A stretch of 24,722 nucleotides of DNA, taken from NCBI GenBank assembly GCA_050260415.1, contig JBLNCE010000200.1, positions 1-24,722 of the forward strand, written 5' to 3'. The notes below the pieces were generated by a model. It ran no database searches, was not told where the DNA came from, and saw only the letters and a list, made by a program, of their open reading frames with translations. Numbering within the stretch: the stretch's first letter is position 1; each line of letters starts with the position of its first letter. This document shows positions 17,501-24,694 of the stretch, in pieces. The position numbers were made by a program, and so were the translations under genes. This DNA comes from JBLNCE01 sp050260415 (GTDB lineage Bacteria > Bacillota > UBA4882 > JAAYXC01).

Positions 17501-20500
17501 CGGATGTGCGTCATCTGCGCGGTCTCCCATTCCAGCAGACGACGGTGGCTGATCAGACGGCGGTACCAGACACGCGCGATGGCATCGAGCGCCACGCCCG
17601 CCTGGTGCGGCAGCAAGGCGAGGGAGATGACGCCGCGATATACGCAGGCACGGATTTCGCGCCAAGCCTGCGTGCTGCCCCGGAGACAGGACCCGACGCC
17701 CGCCATCAGGGATATGAGCGGGGTGAAGAGGAGCGCGCCGCCGACGAGACTGCTCCAGAGCGCCGGCAACGGCGCGGCCACCCAGCATACCGCCAGAAGA
17801 ACGGCCGAGGCAAGCGGGACAAGACTCCGGCGCAGGTTATCCACGATTTTCCATCGGTTGAGAAGCGAGATCGGGTTTGGCGCGCCGCCGACACGGGGCA
17901 GCGCCCAGGGGGCGATCTGCCAATCGCCCCTGATCCAGCGGTGCTGCCTTCGCACGTATGCTTGATAGGTTCCAGGGAAGAGATCGAGGAGTTCGATTTG
18001 GCTCGCCAGACCGGTGCGCACATAAGCCCCCTCGAGCAGGTCGTGGCTGAGGATGGTCGCTTCGGGGAACCGGCCGGAGAGAACACTATGAAAGGCTTCG
18101 ACATCATAGATCCCTTTACCGTAGAAGGTGCCTTCTCCCGCCAAATCTTGGTAGACATCGGAGATGGCGTGACAGTAAGGATCCATACCGGTCGGATCCG
18201 CGTAGAGGCGGGAAAACGGGGTGGCGTCGGCGCTGGGGAGCGAGGTACAGACCCGCGGCTGGATAATCGTATAGCCCGCGCGCACGCTCCGGCCGTCGGC
18301 GGTAAGTTGGGCCTGGTTCAGCGGATGCGCAAGGATCTCCACCAGATGCAGCGCTGAATCGCGCGGGAGGATCGTATCCGCATCGAGGGTGATTACGTAC
18401 TTGATCCCGCGCAACGCTTCGGCCGCGCCCACCCTCAGCATGCCGTCGGCGGGATCGCCCGCGCCCATGAGGAACCGATTGAGTTCTTCGAGCTTGCCGC
18501 GCTTGCGTTCCCAGCCAATCCAGCACTGTTCACTCTCGCACCAGCGCCGTTGGCGGCAGAAGAGAAAGAACCGGTCTTTGCCATATTTCTCGTTCAAGCC
18601 CTCGATACCCTCGACCGCCGTCCGCAACAAAGCCTCGTCGGCCGGCGTGACAGGCGTTGAGGCGTCGGAGAAATCCGCGAGCAGGGCAAAGAACAGATTG
18701 GGATCGGCGTTGCCGAGATAGCGGGCCTCGAGCCGGTCAACCTCGCCCTTGATCGCGCCGGGGGAGAGCAGCATCATGGGCACCACCACCAGCGTACGGC
18801 AGTGTTCAGGGAGGCCTTCGGCAAAGGACATGCTTGGCAGAACGCGTGGCGGCAGAAATCTAGTCACAAGGCGATTCGTGATCTGGACCGCGAGTTCGCT
18901 GGCGGGAAAGAGTGCAAGTGGGGCCAGGAAAGTGAGGAGGAGCACGCCGGCGCCGGCCCGGGCGGCCGCGGCGAGAACCGCCGCCAGCAGAACGCCCGTC
19001 TGCATGATGATACTCCCCAGAAAGAACGGCGCGGGATGCCGCAGAATGCAACTGAGAACGCGCCGCGCAAGCGGAGGACGGCAGTTGAAACGCGCCGTCA
19101 ATTCCTGGCGGCCGGCGTCGACCAGGTAGTAACCGACATGTCCTTTACGGGCATCGCCCGCATGACCCCGCGCTAGGTCAATGGCCAGCCCGGCGACGGC
19201 AAGTTCGGAAACTGTCGACCAGCGGCTGACCTCTTCGATCTCATGGCGGTAAAGGTCGCGCGTGGCGAAGTCCATCCGCAGGTAGACGCCGGCCGGGTCC
19301 GCGCGGAGCGTGCGTTCGACCAGGCTGACTTCTGCGAAGACCTCCCGCCATTGTAGGCGCGCAAACAGCCGGAGACTGTTGACCGCATTGGCGATGGAGA
19401 CTTGATCCGCCGCCTGCCGCGCCTGTTCGTGTTGGAGGATCTCGGGGAGCGGTGCGTCCAGCTTTCGTTCCAACCAATCCTGGAGGGGAACCAACGCGGC
19501 GGCTTCATCATGAACATGCCCCACGATACGCACGGCAAAAGACGGTGAGGGGTGGGGGTTTTCCCGCGCCAATTCGGCGAGGATGAACAGCAACTGGTCC
19601 GGATCGTGGCGCGAGGCATAGAGGAGCCGGTTGGCCCAGAAGTCGGCCTGTTCGTGCAGGCGCTGGCGCAGGTAGACCCTCATGCTGAGCCGGCGAAGAC
19701 TCTCGATGAGCGCCATCTTGAGCATGAGCGGCGTGGCCCAGAGTTCGCCGATGGTCAGCGGCGAGACGCGCTGATAGGCGTGGAGAAAAGCGACAATGCT
19801 CTCCTGGTCGAGCCGTCCGTCCAGATGCGTGACCAACTCAAGCGCGATACTGTGGACGCGGGGTAGACCGGTCAGCGGGCCGGACGCGATCAACGGCAGG
19901 CCGCGGTAGTAGTCGAGCGGCAGATTGCGTTGGATCTCCGCTATTTGGCCTTGGATAAGATATGCGTTGTCGAGAAGCCATTCCGCGCCCGCGGTCAGGC
20001 CTTCCTGGACCTTTACCGCCACGGACAGGGCATGACGGACATACTCGAGCACGCGCCGATCTTTTTGCAGGCGCGGAGAGAGAGGCTGTATCCGCCGTCG
20101 GGTCCGGCCGACTTCGTGGTCGCCCGCGATGCGGGTTGCATGAGAAGAGAGTCTTTCCGGGCTGAGCGGGTCCATGCGCAAGGGCTCGTCATCCGGCGTC
20201 CGATAGGGAGTCCGGGCGGGTTGGAAGGCGAAAGTGGCCACCGCGCCGCCGGTCCGGCGCAGGATCTCCATCACCCGCCCCATATCCCGGGGCATGACTT
20301 GGACGATAAGCAGTGTCTCACCGGCAAGAACCCAGCGTTTGTACCGAATGAGCAGGCGTTCGTCGAGGCTGCCGTCGAACCGCCACGCGAGCAACCAGCC
20401 AAAGACGGCGCAAGCGAACGTGGCCGGCGTCATCGTCAACGGCGGCAAGTCCAGCAAGAAACCTAGGATCAAGCCCATGCCGGCGCCGAGCAGCGCTCCT

Positions 20501-20661
20501 TTTGGCGGGGCGATGGTGCTGTTGTCGATGCGGACGCGGCCATCCGGGGACTTCCCGATCGCCGCGGCGCGGCGAAAACCTTTGCGCCGCAACGATCGGA
20601 GCGTGGCCCCGACCGCCGTCGGATCCTGGTAGAAACCCAGCATAAAACCTGGATCAGGCAT
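11527..20661 (-). CDS. ndvB: Cyclic beta-1,2-glucan synthase with N-terminal membrane extension
   Basis: The enzyme makes cyclic beta-1,2-glucan from UDP-glucose. The 3044-residue protein has, in order: a ~180-residue N-terminal extension with two glycine-rich helices (about 55-94); the NdvB N-terminal region with AEWLLDNAYLI and GELWATPL; membrane helices near 560-610, 950-1000 and 1070-1125; a GT84 glycosyltransferase with the DAD triad at 760-762 and QHRW at 906-909; a glycoamylase-like cyclising module (about 1140-1700; this class is known as GH189 in a Thermoanaerobacter homologue); two beta-sandwich segments (from about 1757 and 2235); and a GH94 phosphorylase-like domain with DWND at 2709-2712, which trims chain length. 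Usual family length is about 2800-2900. The ATG at 20661 is preceded by TTG at 20664; GGAG lies 9 bases before the TTG and 12 before the ATG, so either may be used. The frame is intact throughout. No glucan exporter is adjacent. Confidence 0.93.
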   Translation of the reverse strand: MPDPGFMLGFYQDPTAVGATLRSLRRKGFRRAAAIGKSPDGRVRIDNSTIAPPKGALLGAGMGLILGFLLDLPPLTMTPATFACAVFGWLLAWRFDGSLDERLLIRYKRWVLAGETLLIVQVMPRDMGRVMEILRRTGGAVATFAFQPARTPYRTPDDEPLRMDPLSPERLSSHATRIAGDHEVGRTRRRIQPLSPRLQKDRRVLEYVRHALSVAVKVQEGLTAGAEWLLDNAYLIQGQIAEIQRNLPLDYYRGLPLIASGPLTGLPRVHSIALELVTHLDGRLDQESIVAFLHAYQRVSPLTIGELWATPLMLKMALIESLRRLSMRVYLRQRLHEQADFWANRLLYASRHDPDQLLFILAELARENPHPSPSFAVRIVGHVHDEAAALVPLQDWLERKLDAPLPEILQHEQARQAADQVSIANAVNSLRLFARLQWREVFAEVSLVERTLRADPAGVYLRMDFATRDLYRHEIEEVSRWSTVSELAVAGLAIDLARGHAGDARKGHVGYYLVDAGRQELTARFNCRPPLARRVLSCILRHPAPFFLGSIIMQTGVLLAAVLAAAARAGAGVLLLTFLAPLALFPASELAVQITNRLVTRFLPPRVLPSMSFAEGLPEHCRTLVVVPMMLLSPGAIKGEVDRLEARYLGNADPNLFFALLADFSDASTPVTPADEALLRTAVEGIEGLNEKYGKDRFFLFCRQRRWCESEQCWIGWERKRGKLEELNRFLMGAGDPADGMLRVGAAEALRGIKYVITLDADTILPRDSALHLVEILAHPLNQAQLTADGRSVRAGYTIIQPRVCTSLPSADATPFSRLYADPTGMDPYCHAISDVYQDLAGEGTFYGKGIYDVEAFHSVLSGRFPEATILSHDLLEGAYVRTGLASQIELLDLFPGTYQAYVRRQHRWIRGDWQIAPWALPRVGGAPNPISLLNRWKIVDNLRRSLVPLASAVLLAVCWVAAPLPALWSSLVGGALLFTPLISLMAGVGSCLRGSTQAWREIRACVYRGVISLALLPHQAGVALDAIARVWYRRLISHRRLLEWETAQMTHIRCRSGANSLVFLAQIVIYALAASLLAAGIASLRPASAPAVLPFLVLWGASPLIAWRLNTVPRRTGRHKLSARDRLLLRRIARRTWRYFDDFVNEDSNWLPPDNYQEALNIEIAQRTSPTNIGMWFLSALAAHDFGYLTLAQLAGRIDLTMATLAKLEMFEGHLLNWYDTRTLAPLRPQYVSTVDSGNFLACLWTLAQGLAQVGAEPLLGPRALAGLGDTLANLRQTLDLDETDPSQRNAIASLVKLCAGPPENAAGLVQALRQAAAPVHALARSLRAGGAEAPERFYWPDKLVAELDAWTALIETYLPWLDMLARLPEERLAPLGREAVDLRRQALAVAPSLTALAREAHPALRLARWLRGRGGELAPALAAWLDEFEEACAKATEAAQALWTLVKSLIGRVKRLADGMGMRFLYDPARRLFPIGYNVTDRHLDTSYYDLLASEARLASFVAIGRGDVPVEHWGALGRPFGANGRSVMLLSWNGTMFEYLMPLLLTKAFRESLLARACWMAVRSQIAYAARRGIPWGVSEAAFSALDTHQTYQYRAFGVPWLGLKRGLEEDLVVAPYATALALAVDPSAAARNLRRLAGLGLYGRYGYFESIDYTRQHRPEGERGVVVYAYMAHHQGMSLIAIDNALHREVMQDRFHADPRVRATEPLLFERTPVDPPLTRTPGVEGPAPRLAPIVSTRIRNRSASPNTPSPTTHLLSNRSLTVLVTNAGGGQTRWRDLDVTRWRADTTRDAWGSFIYLRDLDEGTVWSTTYQPSGHTGRCYDANFTVDRAEFRRRDFGLDCLTEIVVSPEDDAEIRRVTLVNCSSQTRRVELTSFAELALAPHGEDRAHPAFSKLFIETGALPDRRALIAWRRRRSPEEPQIWSGHVVASDAAPDGPLEYETDRWRFLGRHGTAGNPAAMKGSLTNTTGAVLDPIFSLRLRFTVEPGRRVRVAFTTVAADTHLGVRALVDKYGEFTAVQSAVEKAWTHAQLELRHLGIQTEDARRFQELGSHVIYPNPKLRPAGGRLRRSTLGQARLWAYGISGDLPILTVTINEAREINFVREVLLAHAYLRIKGLKMDLVILNGEAVAYGQPLHEELRRLIAAHSMYTGTDQPGGVFLRAIAQMPEEDVTLLQSAARAALVAARGTLAQQLAAPVEIADLPPRLKPNRRIAEEPSAPLPFLELPYFNGLGGFTADGREYAIYLGPDAKTPAPWVNVMATPEFGALVSESGQGFAWYGNSQTNRLTPWSNDPVSDPAGDALYLRDEETGVYWSPTPLPIREQDAYRARHGQGYTVFEHNSHAIEQELTVFVPANGDPVRIQRLRLRNRSSRPRRLSVIAYADWTLGTDREETQLHVVAKWDAQAQALLARNAYHPDFGGRFAFAALSPAAESYTADRTEFIGRNGSPARPAALERRYLSGRTGAGLDACAAQQVTVAIEPGRTAEVTILLGQSPGIEQVRQLVRHYRDPAHVEEALVSTRAWWDDLLGRVQVRTPHLALDFLLNRWLLYQTLSCRIWARSAFYQSGGAYGFRDQLQDVLALVHAAPELARAQILKAAGRQFPEGDVQHWWHPPGGNGTRTRCGDDLLWLPYATAHYVRVTGDLGILNERAPFLEGRALEDKELDAYMTPSVSMEDATLYEHCRRALAKGLTAGPHGLPLIGSGDWNDGLNRVGAAGQGESVWLAWFLLDVLRSFAALSDRYGETEAGRADRERASALARRIEAQAWDGEWYRRAFYDDGTPLGSETNTEARIDSLPQSWAAIAAGDNPERIETALAAAERHLVRWDDGLVALFSPPFDQTARDPGYIRGYPPGVRENGGQYTHAAIWLAMAYARRGEGDKAGAIMRLLNPVEHARNPAELERYRVEPYVISADVYALPGRVGQGGWSWYTGSSGWMYRVWLEEMLGFKREGDRLTIDPVIPSDWGEYTITYRHGDTVYEILVENPDGVSHGVVRIELDGETRPGPDVLLTDDGGRHQIRVLLGADRAARGLPGPEAGRS

Positions 20662-20829
20662 CAATCGTTGACGCTCCCTGGCTTGACGTCACGCGCGCGC
20701 GCAGTTGAGGTCCGTGGCAGGAGACAGGTAAATGATAGTCTGCCCAATCGAGGAGCCTTCCATGGCGTGATCTTGGTCGAAGAGGGTAAGCGGGCGTCAT
20801 TGTCGAACTAGACACCGGGAGGCGTGTTT

Positions 20830-21621
20830 ATGCTGGAGTTTATGGGGAAAACCATTGCCGTCGTGACGGCCCATCCGGATGACCTCGAGTGGTTCTTTGG
20901 CGGGACCGTCTGTCAGTTGGCCCGCGGTAACAGGATCGTCCATATCATTGCCACCGCCGGGGAGAAGGGCACGATGGATCCGGAACTCAAGGAGACGGAA
21001 CTGGCCGCGGCCCGGAGCCGGGAACAGCTTGCCGCGGCCCAGATTACCGGCGTGCACGAGACGGTCTTCTTCGGTTTCCCGGATGGGGACCTCGCCTATG
21101 GAAGCCTGGCTACCCTGCGCGTACGCTTATACCGCGCGATGCGGACCTACGAACCCGACGTGCTGATCACATTCGACCCCGAGAACCGCTTCGATCCGCA
21201 TCCCGACCATATTACCGCCGGCCGGTTGGCTTTTGAGGCGGCTTGCCTGCATCCCCGCGTCAAATACTTTCCCGACGGGACGCCGCGAAAGCAAACGGCT
21301 CCGCCGGAACACTATCTCTTCTTCGGCACCTATCTGCATGAACCGTGCCTGGCAAACGACGTTAGCGATGACTTCGAGCAAAAGCTCCGCGCGTTGTCCT
21401 GCCACAAGAGCCAGAACGGGGACCGCTGGGTTCAGATCGAAGCCTGGGCGCGCGCCGCCGCGGCGGAGAACGGGACGCGCATCGGGGTTAAATACGCGGA
21501 GACATACCGCCGGCTCGGTTGGGTCAATGGGGAACTGCGGCCCCTCACGGCACCCGTGCCGATCCCGGAACAGAGGCCGGCCAAGGAACGTGCCGCGCGT
21601 AAGCGCCAGGGCGGCGGATAA
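20830..21621 (+). CDS. PIG-L (LmbE-like) family deacetylase
   Basis: The 263-residue protein has both zinc-binding signatures of the PIG-L family: AHPDD at residues 14-18 (His15, Asp18, with Asp17 as the probable catalytic base) and HPDH at 124-127 (His127). Family members remove acetyl groups from N-acetylglucosamine conjugates, for example in bacillithiol or mycothiol synthesis, antibiotic glycosides and GPI precursors; no partner gene here shows which. The Glu that commonly follows AHPDD is shifted by one (AHPDDLE). The ATG at 20830 was chosen because GGGAGG lies 7 bases before it; GTG at 20824 is too close to that site. It is divergent from the glucan synthase gene across about 168 bases. 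The C-terminal ~15 residues are basic and disordered. Confidence 0.88.
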   Translation: MLEFMGKTIAVVTAHPDDLEWFFGGTVCQLARGNRIVHIIATAGEKGTMDPELKETELAAARSREQLAAAQITGVHETVFFGFPDGDLAYGSLATLRVRLYRAMRTYEPDVLITFDPENRFDPHPDHITAGRLAFEAACLHPRVKYFPDGTPRKQTAPPEHYLFFGTYLHEPCLANDVSDDFEQKLRALSCHKSQNGDRWVQIEAWARAAAAENGTRIGVKYAETYRRLGWVNGELRPLTAPVPIPEQRPAKERAARKRQGGG

Positions 21622-21665
21622 ACAGATACTGGGCGCGAAGGGAACGTTAAGGATTCGAACCCGGC

Positions 21666-21690
21666 GGCATCGGATTCCGATACCGATACG
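21666..21690 (+). repeat. Short GATNNC hexamer array before the zinc-ribbon gene
   Basis: GATTCC, GATACC and GATACG follow in register (21673-21690). They are preceded, one base out of register, by GGCATC in the opposite sense (21666-21671). It shares CGATACCGA (21678-21686) with the left-end array. It fills part of the 86-base gap between the PIG-L and zinc-ribbon genes and ends 18 bases before the GTG start. Confidence 0.5.
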
Positions 21691-21707
21691 GGAGAGTAGA
21701 TTCGGAG

Positions 21708-22139
21708 GTGGACGTCTTCTTCTTCATCTTGCTTGGCACCCGGCCGATGGTTCGCCAAGGCGAGGCGACCATCAGGCGCTACTGCCCGCGCTGCGGCGAT
21801 CTGCGCAATTTCCGCGAAGTGCGCTGGCAGAACTGGCTCACGTTGTTTTTTATTCCGGTCTTTCCGCTCGGGCGTACAAACACAGGTTACGCTTGTGTTA
21901 CGTGCAGTCTGGCCATGGATGCCTCCATGGCGGCCGACGCGCCGGCGGAGGACCAGGCCGGCGAAGATGCGGCCCTGACCCCCGGCGAGTCCTTGCTCGT
22001 CCAATGCCCGCGTTGTGACGGCCGCATGCGGGTACCCCTGCGCGAGCGTGGGTTTGTCGCGATCTGTCCCCATTGCGCCATGGAATTCAGGGTCAAGGGG
22101 CAGCGCGAGGCGGTGCCGGAAGCCGGGATTAAGGAATGA
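21708..22139 (+). CDS. Double zinc-ribbon protein
   Basis: The 143-residue protein contains two four-cysteine zinc ribbons. The first pairs Cys26-Cys29 (YCPRCG) with Cys63-Cys66 (CVTC), and between them lies a hydrophobic NWLTLFFIPVFPLG stretch. The second pairs Cys100-Cys103 (CPRC) with Cys120-Cys123 (CPHC). The first half matches the small zinc-ribbon_15-type proteins, which begin with a short FFFI-L-G-RP segment; that supports the GTG start at 21708, since the next ATG (21747) would cut it off. GGGAGAG lies about 12 bases upstream. The second half looks like MJ0042/FYDLN-type ribbons, and an acidic, Ala-rich linker (about 72-96) joins them. The function is unknown; binding of nucleic acid or a protein partner is possible. 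It lies 72 bases before the NAD synthetase gene and may share its transcript. Confidence 0.75.
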   Translation: MDVFFFILLGTRPMVRQGEATIRRYCPRCGDLRNFREVRWQNWLTLFFIPVFPLGRTNTGYACVTCSLAMDASMAADAPAEDQAGEDAALTPGESLLVQCPRCDGRMRVPLRERGFVAICPHCAMEFRVKGQREAVPEAGIKE

Positions 22140-22198
22140 CGGTGTTATCCGAGGGAGGACCGTTATCCCGGCGCCCGTCAGATGACTCTATCTTGCAT

Positions 22199-22203
22199 AG
22201 GAG
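22199..22203 (+). promoter_or_regulatory. Ribosome binding site deciding the nadE GTG start
   Basis: AGGAG sits 8 bases before GTG at 22212. The ATG at 22182 in the same frame would add ten residues (TLSCIGAKK...) that the family lacks and would place this site inside the gene. Confidence 0.65.
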
Positions 22204-22211
22204 CAAAAAAA

Positions 22212-23858
22212 GTGAGAGTGACTATTGCCCAGCTAAATCCCATCGTTGGGGACATCGAGGGTAATCTCAACAGGCTCCGGGAAGTATTCGCGCGGTGCAG
22301 CCGGGAAGGTTCGGACCTTGTCGTGCTGCCGGAGCTGTTCATCGTCGGTTATCCGCCGCGGGACCTCCTGGAACGGGCGGATTTCGTCCGGCGGGCCGAC
22401 CGCGCGGGGCGTGCGGCCGTCGCGCTCACCAATGATTTTCCGGAAACGGGTATCCTCTTCGGGATACCCGCGCCAACCGGGCGGGAAACCGGCAAGAGTC
22501 TATACAACGCGGCGGTCCTGGCATATCGCGGGCAAGTTCTATTGAGCCAACCCAAATCGCTCCTGCCGACCTATGATGTCTTTGATGAAGCGCGCTACTT
22601 CGAGCCCGCGCCGGCGGTTAGGGCCGTCGCCTTCAAGGGCGAGACTCTCGGGATCACGGTGTGCGAGGACGCCTGGAACGAGCCCGAGCTCTGGCCGCAC
22701 GACCGCTTGTACGCTTTTGACCCAATCGGGATACTGGCGGAACAGGGCGCGACACTGCTGATTAATCTCTCCGCCTCCCCGTTTCATGCGGGCAAGGAGG
22801 AGCTGAGATACCGGCTCATCCGTAACCATGCCCGGGAACACCGGTTGCCTTTCGTCTATGTGAACCAGGTCGGCGCCAACGACGAGTTGATCTTTGACGG
22901 CCGCAGCCTGGCTTTGGACGGCGATGGAAACACCCTCGCGGTCTGCCCCTCCTTCGTCGAGGACGTGCGGACCATCGAGACGTCCGCCTCCGGTGCGGCG
23001 GGGCCGTATGAGCCGCAGGAGGAGATCGCCAGCGTGCACGATGCGCTTGTCCTGGGCATCGGGGACTATCTGCGCAAGACGGGTTTCTCCCGCGCGGTGG
23101 TCGGGCTGTCGGGGGGGATCGACTCCGCGTTGACATGTTGCCTCGCCGTGGCGGCCTTGGGGCATGAAAACGTCCTCGGCATCTCCATGCCATCCCCATA
23201 TTCCTCGCGCGGAAGCGTGGAAGATGCGCGGGCTCTGGCGCGGAACCTGGCCATCGAGTTCAAAGTGATACCCATCTCCTCCGTCCATGCCTCCTACCTT
23301 GAGACCTTGGCCGGACATTTTGCGGGCCGCGAGCCCGACATCACGGAAGAGAACATTCAAGCCAGGATCCGCGGGAACATCCTCATGGCTTTCTCGAACA
23401 AATTCGGCCATCTGGTGCTCTCAACCGGCAACAAGAGCGAGATGGCCGTGGGATACTGCACGCTCTACGGGGACATGAGCGGCGGCCTGGCGGTCCTGGC
23501 CGATGTGCCGAAGACCATGGTCTACAAGCTGGCGGATTATATCAACCGCCAGAAGGAGATCATTCCCCGGGCCACGATCGAAAAGGCGCCCTCCGCCGAA
23601 TTGCGGCCGGACCAGACGGACCAGGATACCCTCCCGCCATACCCCGTGCTCGACGAGATCCTCCACGGCCTCATCGAGGAAGGACTTTCCCCCGAGGAAG
23701 TCGAACGGCGCGGCCATCCACGCGAGACAGTGGCGTGGGTGGCGCGCGCGGTATCCCGGTCCGAGTACAAGCGTTGGCAGGCCGCCCCGGGGCTCAAGGT
23801 CACGAGCAAAGCCTTTGGCATGGGACGCAGGATGCCGGTCGCGGCGAAGACATTATAG
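22212..23858 (+). CDS. nadE: Glutamine-dependent NAD+ synthetase
   Basis: This enzyme carries out the last step of NAD synthesis: it amidates deamido-NAD using glutamine and ATP. The 548-residue protein has an N-terminal nitrilase-type glutaminase domain with the Glu41 (VLPELF), Lys115 (SQPKSLLPTYDVFDE) and Cys151 (GITVCEDAW) triad. It has a C-terminal synthetase domain with the ATP-binding SGGIDS loop at 300-305 and the NKSEMAVGYCTLYGDMSGG signature that binds the substrate. The length fits the bacterial two-domain type (about 540-580) rather than the ammonia-only form or the longer mycobacterial one. The GTG start at 22212 matches the family N-terminus (M-R-V-T-I-A-Q-L-N-P) and has AGGAG 8 bases upstream. 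It converges on the LysM gene with a 7-base gap; no other NAD genes are nearby. Confidence 0.95.
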   Translation: MRVTIAQLNPIVGDIEGNLNRLREVFARCSREGSDLVVLPELFIVGYPPRDLLERADFVRRADRAGRAAVALTNDFPETGILFGIPAPTGRETGKSLYNAAVLAYRGQVLLSQPKSLLPTYDVFDEARYFEPAPAVRAVAFKGETLGITVCEDAWNEPELWPHDRLYAFDPIGILAEQGATLLINLSASPFHAGKEELRYRLIRNHAREHRLPFVYVNQVGANDELIFDGRSLALDGDGNTLAVCPSFVEDVRTIETSASGAAGPYEPQEEIASVHDALVLGIGDYLRKTGFSRAVVGLSGGIDSALTCCLAVAALGHENVLGISMPSPYSSRGSVEDARALARNLAIEFKVIPISSVHASYLETLAGHFAGREPDITEENIQARIRGNILMAFSNKFGHLVLSTGNKSEMAVGYCTLYGDMSGGLAVLADVPKTMVYKLADYINRQKEIIPRATIEKAPSAELRPDQTDQDTLPPYPVLDEILHGLIEEGLSPEEVERRGHPRETVAWVARAVSRSEYKRWQAAPGLKVTSKAFGMGRRMPVAAKTL

Positions 23859-23865
23859 GCGTTGT

Positions 23866-24576
23866 TTACCTCGGTATGCAGACCGGTTCACCGACCTGCA
23901 GCCTGTTCGGGTTCGTTATCTGTGGGTTGGCCGCGAGGAGGGCGTTCAAGGTCAGGCCGAACCGGCGCGCCACGCTAAACAACGTATCACCCGCCTGAAT
24001 CACGTAGATTGTGCCGCCGAAACAGGGCAGGGGCCCGGCGCCCGGCGACGGGGGCAGGCAGATGGTCTGCCCGATCTGGAGGTTGTTTGGATCGATGCCC
24101 GGATTGATGGCAAGCAGCGCGTCGATGAAGTACCCGAAACGTCTTGCGATCCCGATCAGGGTGTCGCCGGGCTGGATGGTGTAGAACCGGCCCGGGCAGG
24201 GTTCCACCGGCGGCGCCGGGGCGGGCACGCAGATCCTCTGCCCGAGCTGCAGTGCGTTGGGGTCCACGCCGGGATTGGCGGCGGCCAGCGCGGGCACGGC
24301 GATGCCGAACCGCCGGGCGATGCTGAAGAAAGTGTCCCCGGTCACGATCGTGTAAAAGAAGCCGCCCGGGCACCCGCCGGGGGTGGGGGCGACGGGGATG
24401 CAGATTTCCTGGCCGAGCTGCAGGTTTTGCGGATCGAGGCCGGGATTGGCGGCCATGATGGCCATCACGCTGGTGCCGAAACGGCGGGCCAGGCTGAAGA
24501 GGCTGTCGCCGGGCCTGATGGCGTAGATAGTGCCCCCCGGACAGGCTATTTGAAGGATCTCGGCTTCGTTCATCAT
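23866..24576 (-). CDS. Four-LysM-repeat protein
   Basis: The 236-residue protein is almost entirely four LysM domains (about residues 17-61, 74-118, 131-175 and 190-235). Each has the pattern Y-x-I-x-x-G-D-(T/S), then I/LARRFG, then A-NP-(I/L)DP-N-LQ-GQ-ICIP. LysM domains bind N-acetylglucosamine-containing polymers such as peptidoglycan. Each repeat is bracketed by one Cys before it (12, 69, 127, 185) and one in the IC-(I/V/L)-P end (59, 116, 173, 233), so one disulfide per unit is plausible. There is no signal peptide, no catalytic domain and no membrane segment. In spore-forming Bacillota such proteins are linked with the spore surface or cell wall, which is an inference here. The start at 24576 follows GGGGAGGA by about 8 bases; a longer frame from 24612 would put that site inside the gene. 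Confidence 0.92.
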   Translation of the reverse strand: MMNEAEILQIACPGGTIYAIRPGDSLFSLARRFGTSVMAIMAANPGLDPQNLQLGQEICIPVAPTPGGCPGGFFYTIVTGDTFFSIARRFGIAVPALAAANPGVDPNALQLGQRICVPAPAPPVEPCPGRFYTIQPGDTLIGIARRFGYFIDALLAINPGIDPNNLQIGQTICLPPSPGAGPLPCFGGTIYVIQAGDTLFSVARRFGLTLNALLAANPQITNPNRLQVGEPVCIPR

Positions 24577-24657
24577 GGGTTTGTTCCTCCCCGATTGGTA
24601 CATTGCGTTCAAGGAGACTGTGTCGTATAAGCTTTCATCTGTAAACGAATCTGGGTC

Positions 24658-24683
24658 GCGGGAGGCACTATCCGTCCTCCCGC
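24658..24683. other. Eight-base-pair stem-loop upstream of the LysM gene
   Basis: GCGGGAGG at 24658-24665 pairs perfectly with CCTCCCGC at 24676-24683 around a 10-base loop. It lies about 80 bases before the LysM start and directly beside a second, stronger hairpin. No T-tract follows on either strand. Confidence 0.5.
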
Positions 24684-24694
24684 ACCCTCCCGGA

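Noticed and set aside
16912..18357. Long 481-codon open frame on the plus strand inside the glucan synthase gene
   Set aside because: It is exactly antisense to the GT84 and cyclising modules, has low-complexity Gly/Arg/Gln content and no family likeness; GC-rich coding DNA often leaves such open antisense frames.
21651..21662. GGATTCGAACCC resembles the reverse complement of a tRNA T-arm
   Set aside because: Only two or three base pairs can form around the TTCGAAT loop on the minus strand, and no acceptor, anticodon or D arm is found at proper distance.
23503..24630. 375-codon plus-strand frame over the nadE end and the LysM gene
   Set aside because: It overlaps two well-supported genes in another frame or strand, and its sequence mirrors the LysM repeats antisense.
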